Assembly (NCBI RefSeq): GCF_042676185.1
Contig: NZ_JBHTJT010000051.1
Coordinates: forward strand, 1-64,000
DNA length: 64,000 nucleotides
From: Tropicimonas aquimaris
GTDB taxonomy: Bacteria; Pseudomonadota; Alphaproteobacteria; Rhodobacterales; Rhodobacteraceae
Reading direction: 5' to 3'
Shown here: piece by piece, positions 1 through 10,160 of the stretch
How positions within the stretch are numbered: the first letter of the stretch is position 1
How the letters are laid out: each line of letters starts with the position of its first letter
Notes under the pieces: model-generated
The model's database searches: none
Told to the model about the DNA's origin: nothing
The model's input: the letters and a program-made list of their open reading frames with translations, nothing else
Program-made: the position numbers and the translations under genes

Positions 1-505
1 CGCCTCAGCGCCGCCGGTGAAGGGGGTTCTACGGATACTACCCGCAGGCCGCAAGGGGTTTTTTGAAAAAACCTTCATCTCTTGGTCAAAAATCTAATTA
101 GTCAATAAATAACATATCCTTACGACTATATCAACTCCCACTCACCCAGGCAAACCCAGCATGGTTCCGTGGGGGAAACTGGCCGAATCCGCAGAGAATC
201 CGAGTCGGTTTCCCCTCGGACTCCCCGCCTGGACCGCTTGATGTATGGACTCGCCCCCTGGTGACGGCCGATTCCCCACATCAGGGCACCTGCCGCAGCC
301 ATCGTCCGAGCGTCCGCACTATATAGATGCCGAGAAAATTCGACGGATCGGCTCGCGTGGCCATCCGGGCGGTTCAGGAGCGGCCCATGCCGCACAATGC
401 CTTTGCCCGGGCCCCGCGCCCGCATGACCGACCTTGCGCAATCGCGCCTTCCCCAAGGCAAGACTCGCTGGTATGACGCGCGCGCACTTATAGGAGATAA
501 GACCG
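1..505. other. non-coding stretch upstream of asd
   Basis: I find no convincing gene here. Positions 57-73 form an AT-rich inverted repeat (GGTTTTTT and AAAAAACC around one G), and roughly 60-130 is much more AT-rich than the rest of the window. It could be the terminator or promoter zone of a gene to the left. Short open frames on both strands are arginine/proline-rich and resemble no family. The only clear signal is the asd ribosome binding site AGGAGA about 8 bases before its ATG. Confidence 0.6.
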
Positions 506-1528
506 ATGGGATATCGTGTCGTCGTCGCGGGTGCCACGGGCAACGTGGGTCGCGAAATGCTGAACATCCTGGCCGAGCGCCAGTTCCCGGTGGATGAGGT
601 TGCCGCCCTGGCCAGCCGAAAATCCCTCGGGACTGAAGTCAGCTTCGGCGACAAGACTCTCAAGACCCAGGATCTCGACACCTTCGATTTCACCGGCTGG
701 GACATGGCCCTGTTCGCCGTTGGCTCCGACGCGACCAAGACCTACGCGCCCAAGGCCGCCGCTGCTGGCTGCGTGGTGATCGACAACTCGTCGCTCTACC
801 GTTACGAGCCAGACATCCCGCTGATCGTTCCGGAAGTGAACCCCGATGCGATCGACGCCTATTCCAACCGCAACATCATCGCCAATCCCAACTGCTCCAC
901 AGCGCAGATGGTCGTGGCGCTGAAGCCGCTGCATGACCGTGCGCGGATCAAGCGGGTCGTGGTGAGCACCTACCAATCGGTCTCCGGCGCCGGCAAGGAA
1001 GGTATCGACGAACTCTGGGACCAGACCAAGGGCATGTACGTTCCCGGCCAGGAAGTCGCGCCGTCCAAGTTCCAGAAGCAGATCGCCTTCAACGTGATTC
1101 CGCACATCGACGTCTTCATGGAAGACGGAACGACCAAGGAAGAGTGGAAAATGGTCGCCGAGACCAAGAAGATTGTCGATCCGTCGATCAAGGTCACCGC
1201 GACCTGCGTGCGGGTCCCCGTTTTCGTTGGCCATTCCGAAGCGATCAACATCGAGTTCGAGGACTTCCTCGACGAAGACGAAGCGCGCGATATCCTGCGT
1301 GAGGCACCCGGAATCATGGTCGTCGACAAGCGCGAATCCGGCGGCTACGTCACCCCGGTCGAATGCGTCGGTGAATATGCGACCTACATCAGCCGCATTC
1401 GCCAGGATTCCACCATCGAGAACGGCCTCAACCTCTGGTGTGTCTCCGACAACCTGCGCAAGGGCGCCGCACTCAACGCGGTGCAGATCGCGGAACTGCT
1501 CGGCAACCGTGTTCTGAAAAAGGGCTGA
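506..1528 (+). CDS. asd: aspartate-semialdehyde dehydrogenase
   Basis: Reduces L-aspartyl-4-phosphate to aspartate semialdehyde with NADPH, the branch point towards lysine/diaminopimelate, threonine and methionine; cytosolic. The 340-residue product has the nucleotide-binding GATGNVG at 9-15, the catalytic cysteine C130 in NPNCST, YQSVSGAG at 156-163, and R236 and H243 in the RVPVFVGH segment that serves substrate binding and acid-base chemistry in this family. Length is normal. The ATG has AGGAGA about 8 bases upstream. It stands alone, and the next gene converges on it. I recognise no lysine riboswitch in front. Confidence 0.97.
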   Translation: MGYRVVVAGATGNVGREMLNILAERQFPVDEVAALASRKSLGTEVSFGDKTLKTQDLDTFDFTGWDMALFAVGSDATKTYAPKAAAAGCVVIDNSSLYRYEPDIPLIVPEVNPDAIDAYSNRNIIANPNCSTAQMVVALKPLHDRARIKRVVVSTYQSVSGAGKEGIDELWDQTKGMYVPGQEVAPSKFQKQIAFNVIPHIDVFMEDGTTKEEWKMVAETKKIVDPSIKVTATCVRVPVFVGHSEAINIEFEDFLDEDEARDILREAPGIMVVDKRESGGYVTPVECVGEYATYISRIRQDSTIENGLNLWCVSDNLRKGAALNAVQIAELLGNRVLKKG

Positions 1529-1536
1529 GCCCGACC

Positions 1537-1559
1537 GCGCGGCGGCATCGCCGCCGCGC
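1537..1559. terminator. GC-rich hairpin after asd
   Basis: GCGCGGCGGC and GCCGCCGCGC form a perfect 10-bp stem around a 3-base loop, 9 bases after the asd stop. No T-run follows, so it is at best a weak or Rho-assisted terminator or an mRNA 3' end stabiliser. It lies between convergent genes. Confidence 0.45.
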
Positions 1560-1660
1560 CACGCCCAACCCCGGACAAGCGGCTATGCCGCGCGGCTCCG
1601 GGGGCGGGAGCCTTGCCTTGTGGGTCCCGCAACCGATGGGCCCCGCGGCCACTCTCTCTG

Positions 1661-2329
1661 TCAGATCTTCACGAAGCCTCCGGCCTCGGGCAGGTAGTGC
1701 TGCAATGTCCCCTCTCGGATGTCGAACAGGATGCCGTGCAGCGACAACCGCCCCGCCTCGACAGCTTCGCGCACGAAGGGGAATCCCCAGAGGTTCTCCA
1801 GCGACACGATCACCGCCTGCTTCTCCAGCGCCCTTTGCTGTTCGGTCTCGTCGGCTATATCGGCAACCCGTTCGTAGCCCGGCCGCAGAATGTCCAGCCA
1901 GCGCCCGACGAAGCTGCTCTTTTCCTCCAGTTCCGGCGCATGGCCTGCGCACATCTGCTGGCAGCCCCTGACACCGCCGCAATCGGTATGCCCGACCACC
2001 AGCACATGGGCGACGCGCAGCACCGACACCGCGTACTCAAGCGCCGCCGAGGTGCCGTGCGGATCGCCGTCCGGCAGGTAGGGCGGTACCACGTTGGCGA
2101 TGTTGCGATGCAAAAAGATGTCGCCGGTCTCCGCGCTGAAGACGGCGTTCACGTTGACCCGGCTGTCGCAGCAGGCAATTGCCATGATGCGCGGGCTCTG
2201 CCCTTCCTCGGCAAGCTTGCGATACCAGATCTTGTTGTCGGCATAGGTGGTCGCATGCCATCCGTGATAGCGCGGCACCAGGTAGGGCGGCAGCGGCATG
2301 GCATGGATCTTTTCGACGGGTTCGGACAT
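1661..2329 (-). CDS. beta-class carbonic anhydrase
   Basis: Interconverts CO2 and bicarbonate, supplying bicarbonate to carboxylases; cytosolic zinc enzyme. The 222-residue product has CCDSR at 53-57, giving zinc ligand C54 and the D55/R57 dyad, and HTDCGG with ligands H114 and C117, which together define the beta class. Length is typical. The start at 2329 has GGAG a short way upstream; M11 is a possible alternative. It converges with asd. Nothing nearby points to a specialised cyanate or carboxysome role, so I leave the symbol open. Confidence 0.93.
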   Translation of the reverse strand: MSEPVEKIHAMPLPPYLVPRYHGWHATTYADNKIWYRKLAEEGQSPRIMAIACCDSRVNVNAVFSAETGDIFLHRNIANVVPPYLPDGDPHGTSAALEYAVSVLRVAHVLVVGHTDCGGVRGCQQMCAGHAPELEEKSSFVGRWLDILRPGYERVADIADETEQQRALEKQAVIVSLENLWGFPFVREAVEAGRLSLHGILFDIREGTLQHYLPEAGGFVKI

Positions 2330-2475
2330 CGCTGTGCTCCGTAGGTTTCCGGTCTCGCGCTCACGGTTGTATGGCGGAATTTGAAGAAATTCGAGAGTAA
2401 TCCCAAGGGCCCACCCGACAAAGGCATAACGCTTTGTTCAGCCACCGGGGCAATCATGCGCGGGGATCCGGGGGC

Positions 2476-2880
2476 ATGGTGCGAACAACGGGGGTTATGG
2501 TGGCATCGGTGGCGACATTGACATTCGAAGAGTCGGTTCGGCTCGACCGCGACAATCTGGAGGAGCTTTATCGGCAGCTTGGCGCTGCGGGAGCAGAAAA
2601 CGTGATCTGCCGGGCGATGGAGGAACTGGCTGTGCGGCTCTCCGACATCGCGCCGCTATATCGCGCGGACCGATCCGGCGATCTCGCCCGCCTGGCGCGT
2701 AGCCTGGTCGGCATTTCCTCGCAGATCGGCCTGCAGACGCTGGCGCATGTGGCCGAGGACGTGTCACGCTGCGCTTTGCGTCAGGACCGGACGGCGCTTG
2801 CTGCAACGCTCTGCCGGCTCGAGCGGATCGGGGACAGGTCGCTGACCGCGGTCTGGGATCTGCGGGACGTCACCTCCTGA
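2476..2880 (+). CDS. degenerate HPt-like helical protein
   Basis: A 134-residue, probably all-helical protein. Residues 71-85 (ARLARSLVGISSQIG) have the shape of a histidine phosphotransfer (HPt) domain motif (A-H-S-L-K-G followed by a small-residue helix), but R75 stands where the phospho-accepting histidine should be and V78 where the lysine is common. I recall similar proteins in other Rhodobacteraceae. If the resemblance is real it cannot relay phosphate by the usual route and may be a structural or inhibitory HPt relative; this is inference. Start chosen at the ATG 2476, preceded by a G-rich tract; 2497 is an alternative and an upstream ATG at 2434 is less likely. It precedes the aminopeptidase by about 100 bases. 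Confidence 0.7.
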   Translation: MVRTTGVMVASVATLTFEESVRLDRDNLEELYRQLGAAGAENVICRAMEELAVRLSDIAPLYRADRSGDLARLARSLVGISSQIGLQTLAHVAEDVSRCALRQDRTALAATLCRLERIGDRSLTAVWDLRDVTS

Positions 2881-2979
2881 GCGGAATCCGTCGGGCAAGG
2901 CCGATGCCACTTGCGGCGCGCAGTAAGGACCGTAATGTCGCGCGGGCAAGCCAGAACCACCAACCGCCGGGAGAACCTC

Positions 2980-4355
<1,376 letters not shown>

Positions 4356-4359
<4 letters not shown>

Positions 4360-5201
4360 GCGCGGCGATGCAGACCGACCGGCGGCTCCTGCCCGCGAAC
4401 GACCATGTTGCGGCGAGCGAGCTGCGCGGCGTCGTCGAGGCCCCGCGCTACGACGATGGCGCCTGGCATCGGGTGCAGGTGCCGGTGGCAGACCTGCTCC
4501 GCGCGCCCGGCGGGCCGCGAGAGCGGCAGCTGCTTTACGGACAGCGGGTTCGGGTGTTCGACACTCGCGACGGCCACGCCTTTCTCCAGTCGGAGCGGGA
4601 CGGGTTCGTCGGCTATCTCGACACCGCCGCCCTTGGAACCGACGCGCAGCCCACGCACCGGGTCCACCGCGCGGCCACGCATCTCTATCCCGCGCCCGAT
4701 CTCAAGCGGATCGAGATCTGCGGCCTGTCCCATGGCGCCCTGCTGACGATCACCGGCACCGCCGGCAATTACCTTCAAACCGACGCGGGGCATTTCGTGC
4801 CGTCCGGCCATGTCTCCCCTGTCGAGGCGCGAGACGACGACCCGGTCGCCGTCGCCGAACTCTATCTCGGCACGCCCTATCTCTGGGGCGGCAACTCCCG
4901 CGCCGGGATCGATTGTTCGGGGCTGGTGCAAGCGGCGCTTCTGGCCTGCGGCATCCCCTGCCCCGGGGATTCCGATATGCAGGAACAGGCCCTCGGCGCA
5001 GCCCTTCCGGAGGGAACGCCCGCCCGGCGGGGCGATCTGTTCTTCTGGAAGGGGCACGTGGCGATGGCGGTCGACGAGGGCCGGATCATCCACGCGAACG
5101 CCCGGGCCATGGCGGTGTCGTTCGAACCGCTTCAGTCGGCAATCGCCCGAATCGAGGCCGCGGGCGACGGCCCGCCCACCTCGCACAGGCGGCTCGGCTG
5201 A
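4356..5201 (+). CDS. NlpC/P60 family cell-wall peptide hydrolase
   Basis: Cysteine peptidase of the NlpC/P60 family, which cleaves peptidoglycan stem peptides or muropeptides. The 281-residue protein has an N-terminal SH3b-like part (about 1-150) and a C-terminal catalytic domain with C187 (GIDCSGL), H234 (KGHVAMA) and H246 (IIHANA). No signal peptide is visible, so it may act on imported muropeptides in the cytoplasm. The start is a GTG at 4356 overlapping the TGA of the aminopeptidase (GTGA), a typical coupling arrangement; an ATG at 4368 is an alternative. Pairing with an aminopeptidase suggests recycling of wall peptides, which is inference. Confidence 0.9.
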
Positions 5202-5208
5202 GTGCGGC

Positions 5209-5553
5209 TCACTCCACGGCGCGGATCAGCTTGCGCTCCAGGACCCGCAGCACCGTCTTCAGGTCGTGCCCCCGCTTCAGGATCTGCCCGTCCATACCGA
5301 TGACGGAATACATGCCCTGCCTGTGCCGGAGCCGCGGGCGTTTCTCGATCATGTAGAGCGGCGTCTCCGCCGTCCGCCGGAACACCGAGAAAACGGCAGC
5401 ATCCTTGAGACAGGAAATCCCGTAGTCGCGCCATTCTCCGGCGGCGACCATGCGTCCGTAGAGACCGAGAATCACATTGAGTTCTGAGCGTTGGAAGGCC
5501 ACCTGGTCCGCCAGGTGGCCGGAAGACAAGGGTGTAGGTGTCTCCATGTTCAT
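5209..5553 (-). CDS. DUF2794 family protein
   Basis: A 114-residue protein of the alphaproteobacterial family known as DUF2794, function unknown. No signal peptide or membrane segment is seen. The C-terminal half is basic (MIEKRPRLRHRQG and the KRGHDLKTVLRVLERK stretch), compatible with nucleic-acid or protein contacts but not proof. I chose the ATG at 5553; ATG 5547 is two codons further in. Longer upstream reading is cysteine-rich and atypical. It ends 7 bases from the convergent NlpC/P60 gene. Confidence 0.8.
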   Translation of the reverse strand: MNMETPTPLSSGHLADQVAFQRSELNVILGLYGRMVAAGEWRDYGISCLKDAAVFSVFRRTAETPLYMIEKRPRLRHRQGMYSVIGMDGQILKRGHDLKTVLRVLERKLIRAVE

Positions 5554-5868
5554 GGTTCGACTGTGGTGCGGGAATGCTTGCAAATCAACGCAGAATTGGC
5601 ATTTGCCGCAATTGCGCCACGAAATGACCGCCCGAATGCCGCTTTTCCCCCACACCCCGGCCATCGCGCCCGATTAACACTTTGGACTGTAGTGAGCGTA
5701 TGCTCGTCCGGTGCCGCGGATTTTCAGCCCCCACCCAACCCGCGGCACCGGAGCTACGTCTCATCCTCTCAGCAAAGCACCGCAACCCGCAGGGTCCGCA
5801 GAAGGCCAGGCATTGACGCAGGCGCCGCCTCAGGCTACCCCGCCGCCCTCATTGCAACGGGGAACAGC
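5554..5868. other. divergent intergenic region before truB
   Basis: 315 bases between the divergent DUF2794 gene and truB. No credible reading frame. It contains a perfect 12-bp inverted repeat at 5708-5751 (annotated separately) and an AT-richer patch near 5670-5700 that could hold a promoter, which I cannot resolve. The truB ribosome binding site (GGGGA) is at its right end. Confidence 0.6.
5708..5751 (+). promoter_or_regulatory. 12-bp inverted repeat in truB leader
   Basis: CCGGTGCCGCGG (5708-5719) and CCGCGGCACCGG (5740-5751) are perfect inverted copies separated by 20 bases. In RNA they would form a very stable stem about 120 bases before the truB ATG. No T-run follows, so it is not a standard terminator. 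It may be a leader structure or a protein-binding palindrome; its role is unknown. Confidence 0.6.
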
Positions 5869-6789
5869 ATGGCACGCAGACGCAAGGGACGCGACATCTC
5901 CGGTTGGGTCATCGTGGACAAGCCCGCCGGCCCGACCTCCACCGCAGTCGTCAACAAGGTCCGCTGGGCCTTCGACGCGAAGAAGGCCGGCCACGCCGGC
6001 ACGCTCGACCCCGCAGCGACCGGCGTGCTCGCCGTTGCGCTCGGCGAAGCGACCAAGACGGTTCCCTATGTCACCGACGCGCTCAAGGCCTATCGCTTCA
6101 CGATCCGCTTCGGCCAGGCGACCAACACCGACGATGCCGAGGGCGAGGTGATCGCCACCAGCGACGCCCGGCCCAGCGATGTCGAGATCGAGGCCGCGCT
6201 GCCGGACTTCGTGGGGGACATAATGCAGGTCCCCCCGAAATACTCGGCCGTGAAGATCGACGGCGAGCGCGCCTATGCGCTGGCCCGGGACGACGAGGAA
6301 TTCGAGATCGCAGCGCGCCCGCTTTATGTCGACAGCCTCGCGCTCGTCGCCCGGCCCGACGCCGACCACGCGGAGCTGGAGATGGTCTGCGGCAAGGGTG
6401 GCTACGTCCGGTCCATCGCCCGCGACCTCGGCGCGACCCTCGGCTGCCACGCCCATGTCACCACGCTGCGCCGCACATGGTCCGGCGCCTTTGAAGTCGA
6501 AGGCGCACTCGACTGGGAGACGCTCGAGGCGCAGGCGCGGACGCCCGAACTCGACGAATGGCTGCGCCCGCTAGAGGAAGCGCTCGTCGACCTGCCCCGG
6601 CTACCCTGCACGCCCGAAGGCGCGACCCGGCTGCGCAACGGCAACCCCGGCATGGTCATGTCGGCGCCCGATGTCGAGTACGGCGACACCGCCTGGGCCT
6701 CCTACCGGGGCGTGCCGGTGGCCATCGGTATCTATCGCAGCGGCGAGCTGCATCCCGACCGGGTGTTCAACCTTCCGCCCGCGACATGA
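5869..6789 (+). CDS. truB: tRNA pseudouridine-55 synthase
   Basis: Isomerises uridine 55 in the T-loop of tRNAs to pseudouridine. The 306-residue product shows the TruB catalytic block GHAGTLDPAATGVL with D47 as the nucleophile, the VDKPAGPTS block at 16-24, and a C-terminal part ending near RVFNLPP. Length matches the family. The ATG at 5869 has GGGGA upstream; reading further upstream gives low-quality sequence. Its stop overlaps the next gene by ATGA. truB sits near rpsO and pnp, the same grouping as in many proteobacteria, where rbfA and infB are often also near; here infB is 38 kb away. Confidence 0.97.
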   Translation: MARRRKGRDISGWVIVDKPAGPTSTAVVNKVRWAFDAKKAGHAGTLDPAATGVLAVALGEATKTVPYVTDALKAYRFTIRFGQATNTDDAEGEVIATSDARPSDVEIEAALPDFVGDIMQVPPKYSAVKIDGERAYALARDDEEFEIAARPLYVDSLALVARPDADHAELEMVCGKGGYVRSIARDLGATLGCHAHVTTLRRTWSGAFEVEGALDWETLEAQARTPELDEWLRPLEEALVDLPRLPCTPEGATRLRNGNPGMVMSAPDVEYGDTAWASYRGVPVAIGIYRSGELHPDRVFNLPPAT

Positions 6790-7298
6790 TCGTCCGGCAC
6801 CACGCGACGGAAGCCGCCACGTCCTCGGCGGCCTATTCGGAGTGCGAAAGCTATCGCTACAGCCTTGCCCGAACCTGGGAGGCCGACGCGCCCCGGCTGC
6901 TCTACATCATGCTGAACCCGTCCAAGGCGACGGAGGTGGTCAACGATCCCACCATCGAACGTTGCGAGCGGCGCGCCCGCGCGCTCGGTTTCGGCGGCTT
7001 CACCGCCTGCAACCTGTTTGCCTGGCGCGAAACCGACCCGCAGGCCCTGCGCCGCGCCGCCGAGCCCGTTGGCCCGGAGAACGACGCGGCCCTCCTCGAA
7101 GCCGCCGGGCAATCGCAGACGATCCTCTGCGCTTGGGGTGTTCATGGTGTGCATCTCGGCCGCGCGGCCGACGTGGAGCGCAGCTTGCGGGAGGCCGGGC
7201 ACACGCTGCACCACCTCGGGCTGACCCGGCACGGCCATCCACGGCACCCGCTCTACGTGTCCTACGCCACTCGGCCGGAGCCCTGGCTGGCTGCGTGA
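6786..7298 (+). CDS. DUF1643 family protein
   Basis: A 170-residue protein of the DUF1643 family, biochemical role unknown. Recognisable blocks are YIMLNPSKA (about 41-49), DPTIERCERRARALG and CNLFAWRETDP in the middle, and a C-terminal LHHLGLTRHGHPRHPLY segment. No signal peptide or membrane segment. The ATG overlaps the truB stop (ATGA), so it is likely translated from the truB message. I do not infer a function from this beyond possible co-expression with RNA-modification genes. Confidence 0.85.
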   Translation: MIVRHHATEAATSSAAYSECESYRYSLARTWEADAPRLLYIMLNPSKATEVVNDPTIERCERRARALGFGGFTACNLFAWRETDPQALRRAAEPVGPENDAALLEAAGQSQTILCAWGVHGVHLGRAADVERSLREAGHTLHHLGLTRHGHPRHPLYVSYATRPEPWLAA

Positions 7299-7447
7299 TC
7301 CGGGCGGGGCAGTTTTTCCTTCCGTTCGGGCCGATTCTCTCCTATACGCGCGCATCCGTCCTCCTCGGAGGGCGGTGAACTCTCCAAGGGCCCTGCTGGA
7401 CGACATCCCGGCTTGCGCCATGACTCGAACCTGTAAAGGAGACCCCG

Positions 7448-7717
7448 ATGTCGATCACCGTTGAAGAAAAAGAACGCGTCATCAAGGAATTCGCCACCAA
7501 GGCCGGCGACACCGGTTCCCCGGAAGTCCAGGTCGCGATCCTGACCTCGCGCATCAACACCCTGACCGAGCACTTCAAGACCCACAAGAAGGACAACCAC
7601 TCCCGTCGTGGCCTCCTGAAGCTCGTCGCGCAGCGCCGCAAGCTGCTGGACTACCTCAAGGGCAAGGAAGAAGCCCGGTACCAGTCGCTGATCGAGCGCC
7701 TCGGCATCCGCCGCTGA
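7448..7717 (+). CDS. rpsO: 30S ribosomal protein S15
   Basis: Primary binder of the central domain of 16S rRNA and organiser of the S6/S18 platform. The 89-residue product is a full-length S15, with the family blocks TGSPEVQVAILTSRI and HKKDNHSRRGLLKLV. AAGGAG lies close upstream of the ATG. The 149 bases in front may hold the promoter and the S15 autoregulatory leader, including a small CCTCC/GGAGG hairpin near 7361-7372. A strong terminator follows, then pnp, the classical rpsO-pnp order. Confidence 0.98.
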   Translation: MSITVEEKERVIKEFATKAGDTGSPEVQVAILTSRINTLTEHFKTHKKDNHSRRGLLKLVAQRRKLLDYLKGKEEARYQSLIERLGIRR

Positions 7718-7738
7718 CGCCAGCGCAGCATTGCACGG

Positions 7739-7764
7739 AAGGGGTCGCTTCGGCGGCCCTTTTT
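7739..7764 (+). terminator. intrinsic terminator between rpsO and pnp
   Basis: GGGTCGC (7742-7748), a TTCG tetraloop, then GCGGCCC (7753-7759), with flanking A/T pairs, followed by TTTTT. One pair is G-T. It lies 25 bases after the rpsO stop and would separate much of rpsO transcription from pnp. Confidence 0.85.
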
Positions 7765-7919
7765 CGTTTCCGGGCCGGCCCGTCCGCGGATCGCGCCGCA
7801 CGCGCCCCGAAAGGGGCCGATTTACTACCGGCTTTCATTGTGGCCGAAACTCCTGTATTTGCCGCCCATCTGAGACGTGACGCCTTTGGCCCCGGGCGCG
7901 TGCGACAGGATCAGGGGTC

Positions 7920-7968
7920 GGCGGCAATGGGGCCGCCATTCAAACGGGAGACCCGGGATACGCCCGGG
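7920..7968 (+). promoter_or_regulatory. two tandem hairpins in pnp leader
   Basis: Two perfect stems lie just before pnp: GGCGGC/GCCGCC (7920-7925 with 7932-7937) and CCCGGG/CCCGGG (7952-7957 with 7963-7968). In enteric bacteria the pnp leader forms double-stranded RNA cut by RNase III and then degraded by PNPase, giving autoregulation. These hairpins sit in the right place for a comparable control, but that is inference. Confidence 0.5.
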
Positions 7969-7993
7969 AGGGCTCCCTTACAGGATACGCTAG

Positions 7994-10129
7994 ATGTTCA
8001 ATGAAGTGAAAAAATCGATGCAGTGGGGGCAGGAGACGCTCACACTGGAAACCGGCAAGGTTGCGCGTCAGGCCGATGGCTCCGTCATCGCCACGCTGGG
8101 CGAAACCTCGGTCATGGCCAACGTGACCTTCGCCAAGGAACCGAAGCCGGGTCAGGACTTCTTCCCGCTGACCGTTCATTACCAGGAAAAATACTACGCC
8201 GCCGGCAAGGTGCCGGGCGGCTTCTTCAAGCGCGAGGCGCGCCCGACCGAGAAGGAGACGCTGACCGCGCGCCTGATCGACCGTCCCTGCCGCCCGCTCT
8301 TCGCCCCCGGCTTCAAGCATGAAGTGCTCGTTATGTGCACCGTGCTGAGCCACGATCTCGTCAACGATCCCGACATCGTCGCGATGATTGCCGCCTCCGC
8401 GGCGCTTACGATCTCTGGCGTTCCCTTCATGGGCCCGATCGCTGCGGCCCGCGTCGGCTTCGTCGATGGCGAATACGTGCTGAACCCGGAAGTCCAGGAC
8501 ATGGACCAGCTGCGCAACAACCCCGAGCAGCGGCTCGACCTGGTTGTCGCCGGCACCAAGGACGCCGTGATGATGGTGGAATCCGAGGCCTACGAGCTCT
8601 CGGAAGACGAGATGCTCGGTGCCGTGGTTTTCGCCCACGAGCAGATCCAGCCGGTAATCGACCTGATCATCGACCTGGCCGAGGTCGCCGCCAAGGAACC
8701 GTTCAACTACACGCCGCCGGACTATTCCGAGCTCTACGCCGCCGTGAAGGCCGCGGGCGAAGAAGACATGCGCGCCGCCTATGCGATCCGCGACAAGCAG
8801 GAGCGCACCAACACGGTCGCCGCCGTTCGCGAGAAGATCAAGGCCGCCCTCACCGAAGAGCAGCTGGAAGACGCGAACCTCGGCTCCGCGCTCAAGAAGC
8901 TGGAGTCCAGCATCCTGCGCGGCGACGTGGTGAAGAACGGCAACCGCATCGACGGCCGCTCCACCACCACGGTCCGTGCCATCGAATCGCAGGTCGGCCT
9001 TCTGCCCCGGACCCACGGGTCTGCGCTGTTCACCCGCGGTGAAACCCAGGCGCTGGTCGTGACCACGCTGGGCACCGGCGAAGACGAGCAGATCATCGAC
9101 GCGCTGCACGGCAACTTCCGCTCGAACTTCCTGCTGCACTACAACTTCCCGCCGTACTCGGTCGGTGAGGTTGGCCGCGTGGGCGGCCCCGGCCGTCGCG
9201 AGATCGGCCACGGCAAGCTCGCCTGGCGCGCGCTTCAGGCGGTTCTGCCGGCAGCGACCGATTTCCCCTACACGATCCGCGTCGTTTCGGAGATCACCGA
9301 GTCGAACGGCTCCTCCTCGATGGCTTCCGTCTGCGGCGGCTCGCTGTCGATGATGGATGCCGGCGTGCCGCTCAAGGCGCCGGTTGCCGGTGTCGCCATG
9401 GGCCTCGTACTGGAAGAGGACGGCTCCTACGCCGTTCTGACCGACATCCTTGGCGACGAGGATCACCTCGGCGACATGGACTTCAAGGTTGCCGGCACCG
9501 AGAACGGCATCACCTCGCTGCAGATGGACATCAAGGTCGCGGGAATCACCCCCGAGATCATGAAGCAGGCCCTGGCTCAGGCCAAGGACGGCCGGATGCA
9601 CATCCTCGGCGAAATGGGCAAGGCGCTGTCCGCTGGCCGGACCGAGTTCTCGGCCCATGCCCCGCGCATCGAGACGATGACCGTGCCCACCGACAAGATC
9701 CGCGAAGTGATCGGCTCCGGCGGCAAGGTGATCCGCGAGATCGTGGAAACCTCCGGCGCCAAGGTCGACATCAACGACGACGGCGTGATCAAGATCGCCT
9801 CGCCGAACGCCGACGCCATCCAGAAGGCCTATGACATGATCTACTCGATCGTGGCCGAGCCTGAAGAGGGCAAGGTCTACAAGGGCAAGGTCGTGAAAAT
9901 CGTCGACTTCGGCGCCTTCGTGAACTTCTTCGGCAAGCGTGACGGCCTCGTGCACGTCTCCCAGATCGAGAACCGCCGCCTGAACCACCCGTCGGATGTG
10001 CTGAAGGAAGGCCAGGAAGTCTGGGTCAAGCTTTTGGGCTTCGACGACCGCGGCAAGGTCCGCCTGTCGATGAAGGTCGTCGACCAGGAAACCGGCCAGG
10101 AAGCCAAGAAGGAAGAAGAAGCCGAGTAA
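7994..10129 (+). CDS. pnp: polyribonucleotide nucleotidyltransferase (PNPase)
   Basis: Phosphorolytic 3'-5' exoribonuclease, a degradosome component that also acts in sRNA handling. The 711-residue protein has two RNase PH-like halves (about 1-230 and 310-540), a KH domain with IGSGGKVI near 573, and an S1 domain starting near 625 (GKVVKIVDFGAFVNF). The C-terminus ends in a short lysine/glutamate tail. Start at 7994 follows AGGA with slightly long spacing; two leader hairpins precede it. It is followed by a strong terminator. It probably has its own promoter as well as read-through from rpsO. Confidence 0.98.
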   Translation: MFNEVKKSMQWGQETLTLETGKVARQADGSVIATLGETSVMANVTFAKEPKPGQDFFPLTVHYQEKYYAAGKVPGGFFKREARPTEKETLTARLIDRPCRPLFAPGFKHEVLVMCTVLSHDLVNDPDIVAMIAASAALTISGVPFMGPIAAARVGFVDGEYVLNPEVQDMDQLRNNPEQRLDLVVAGTKDAVMMVESEAYELSEDEMLGAVVFAHEQIQPVIDLIIDLAEVAAKEPFNYTPPDYSELYAAVKAAGEEDMRAAYAIRDKQERTNTVAAVREKIKAALTEEQLEDANLGSALKKLESSILRGDVVKNGNRIDGRSTTTVRAIESQVGLLPRTHGSALFTRGETQALVVTTLGTGEDEQIIDALHGNFRSNFLLHYNFPPYSVGEVGRVGGPGRREIGHGKLAWRALQAVLPAATDFPYTIRVVSEITESNGSSSMASVCGGSLSMMDAGVPLKAPVAGVAMGLVLEEDGSYAVLTDILGDEDHLGDMDFKVAGTENGITSLQMDIKVAGITPEIMKQALAQAKDGRMHILGEMGKALSAGRTEFSAHAPRIETMTVPTDKIREVIGSGGKVIREIVETSGAKVDINDDGVIKIASPNADAIQKAYDMIYSIVAEPEEGKVYKGKVVKIVDFGAFVNFFGKRDGLVHVSQIENRRLNHPSDVLKEGQEVWVKLLGFDDRGKVRLSMKVVDQETGQEAKKEEEAE

Positions 10130-10160
10130 GGCAACGCGCCTTCACGGTAACAGGACTTGG

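Noticed and set aside
126..461. 111-codon minus-strand frame before asd
   Set aside because: Arginine-rich, no Shine-Dalgarno and no recognisable family; overlaps the asd leader.
400..505. Lysine riboswitch before asd
   Set aside because: No riboswitch-like conserved core could be recognised, and such elements are not usual for this class.
7940..9988. 682-codon open frame on the minus strand opposite pnp
   Set aside because: It mirrors a well-identified PNPase gene; long antisense frames arise from high GC and codon bias. Its histidine/aspartate-rich translation fits no family.
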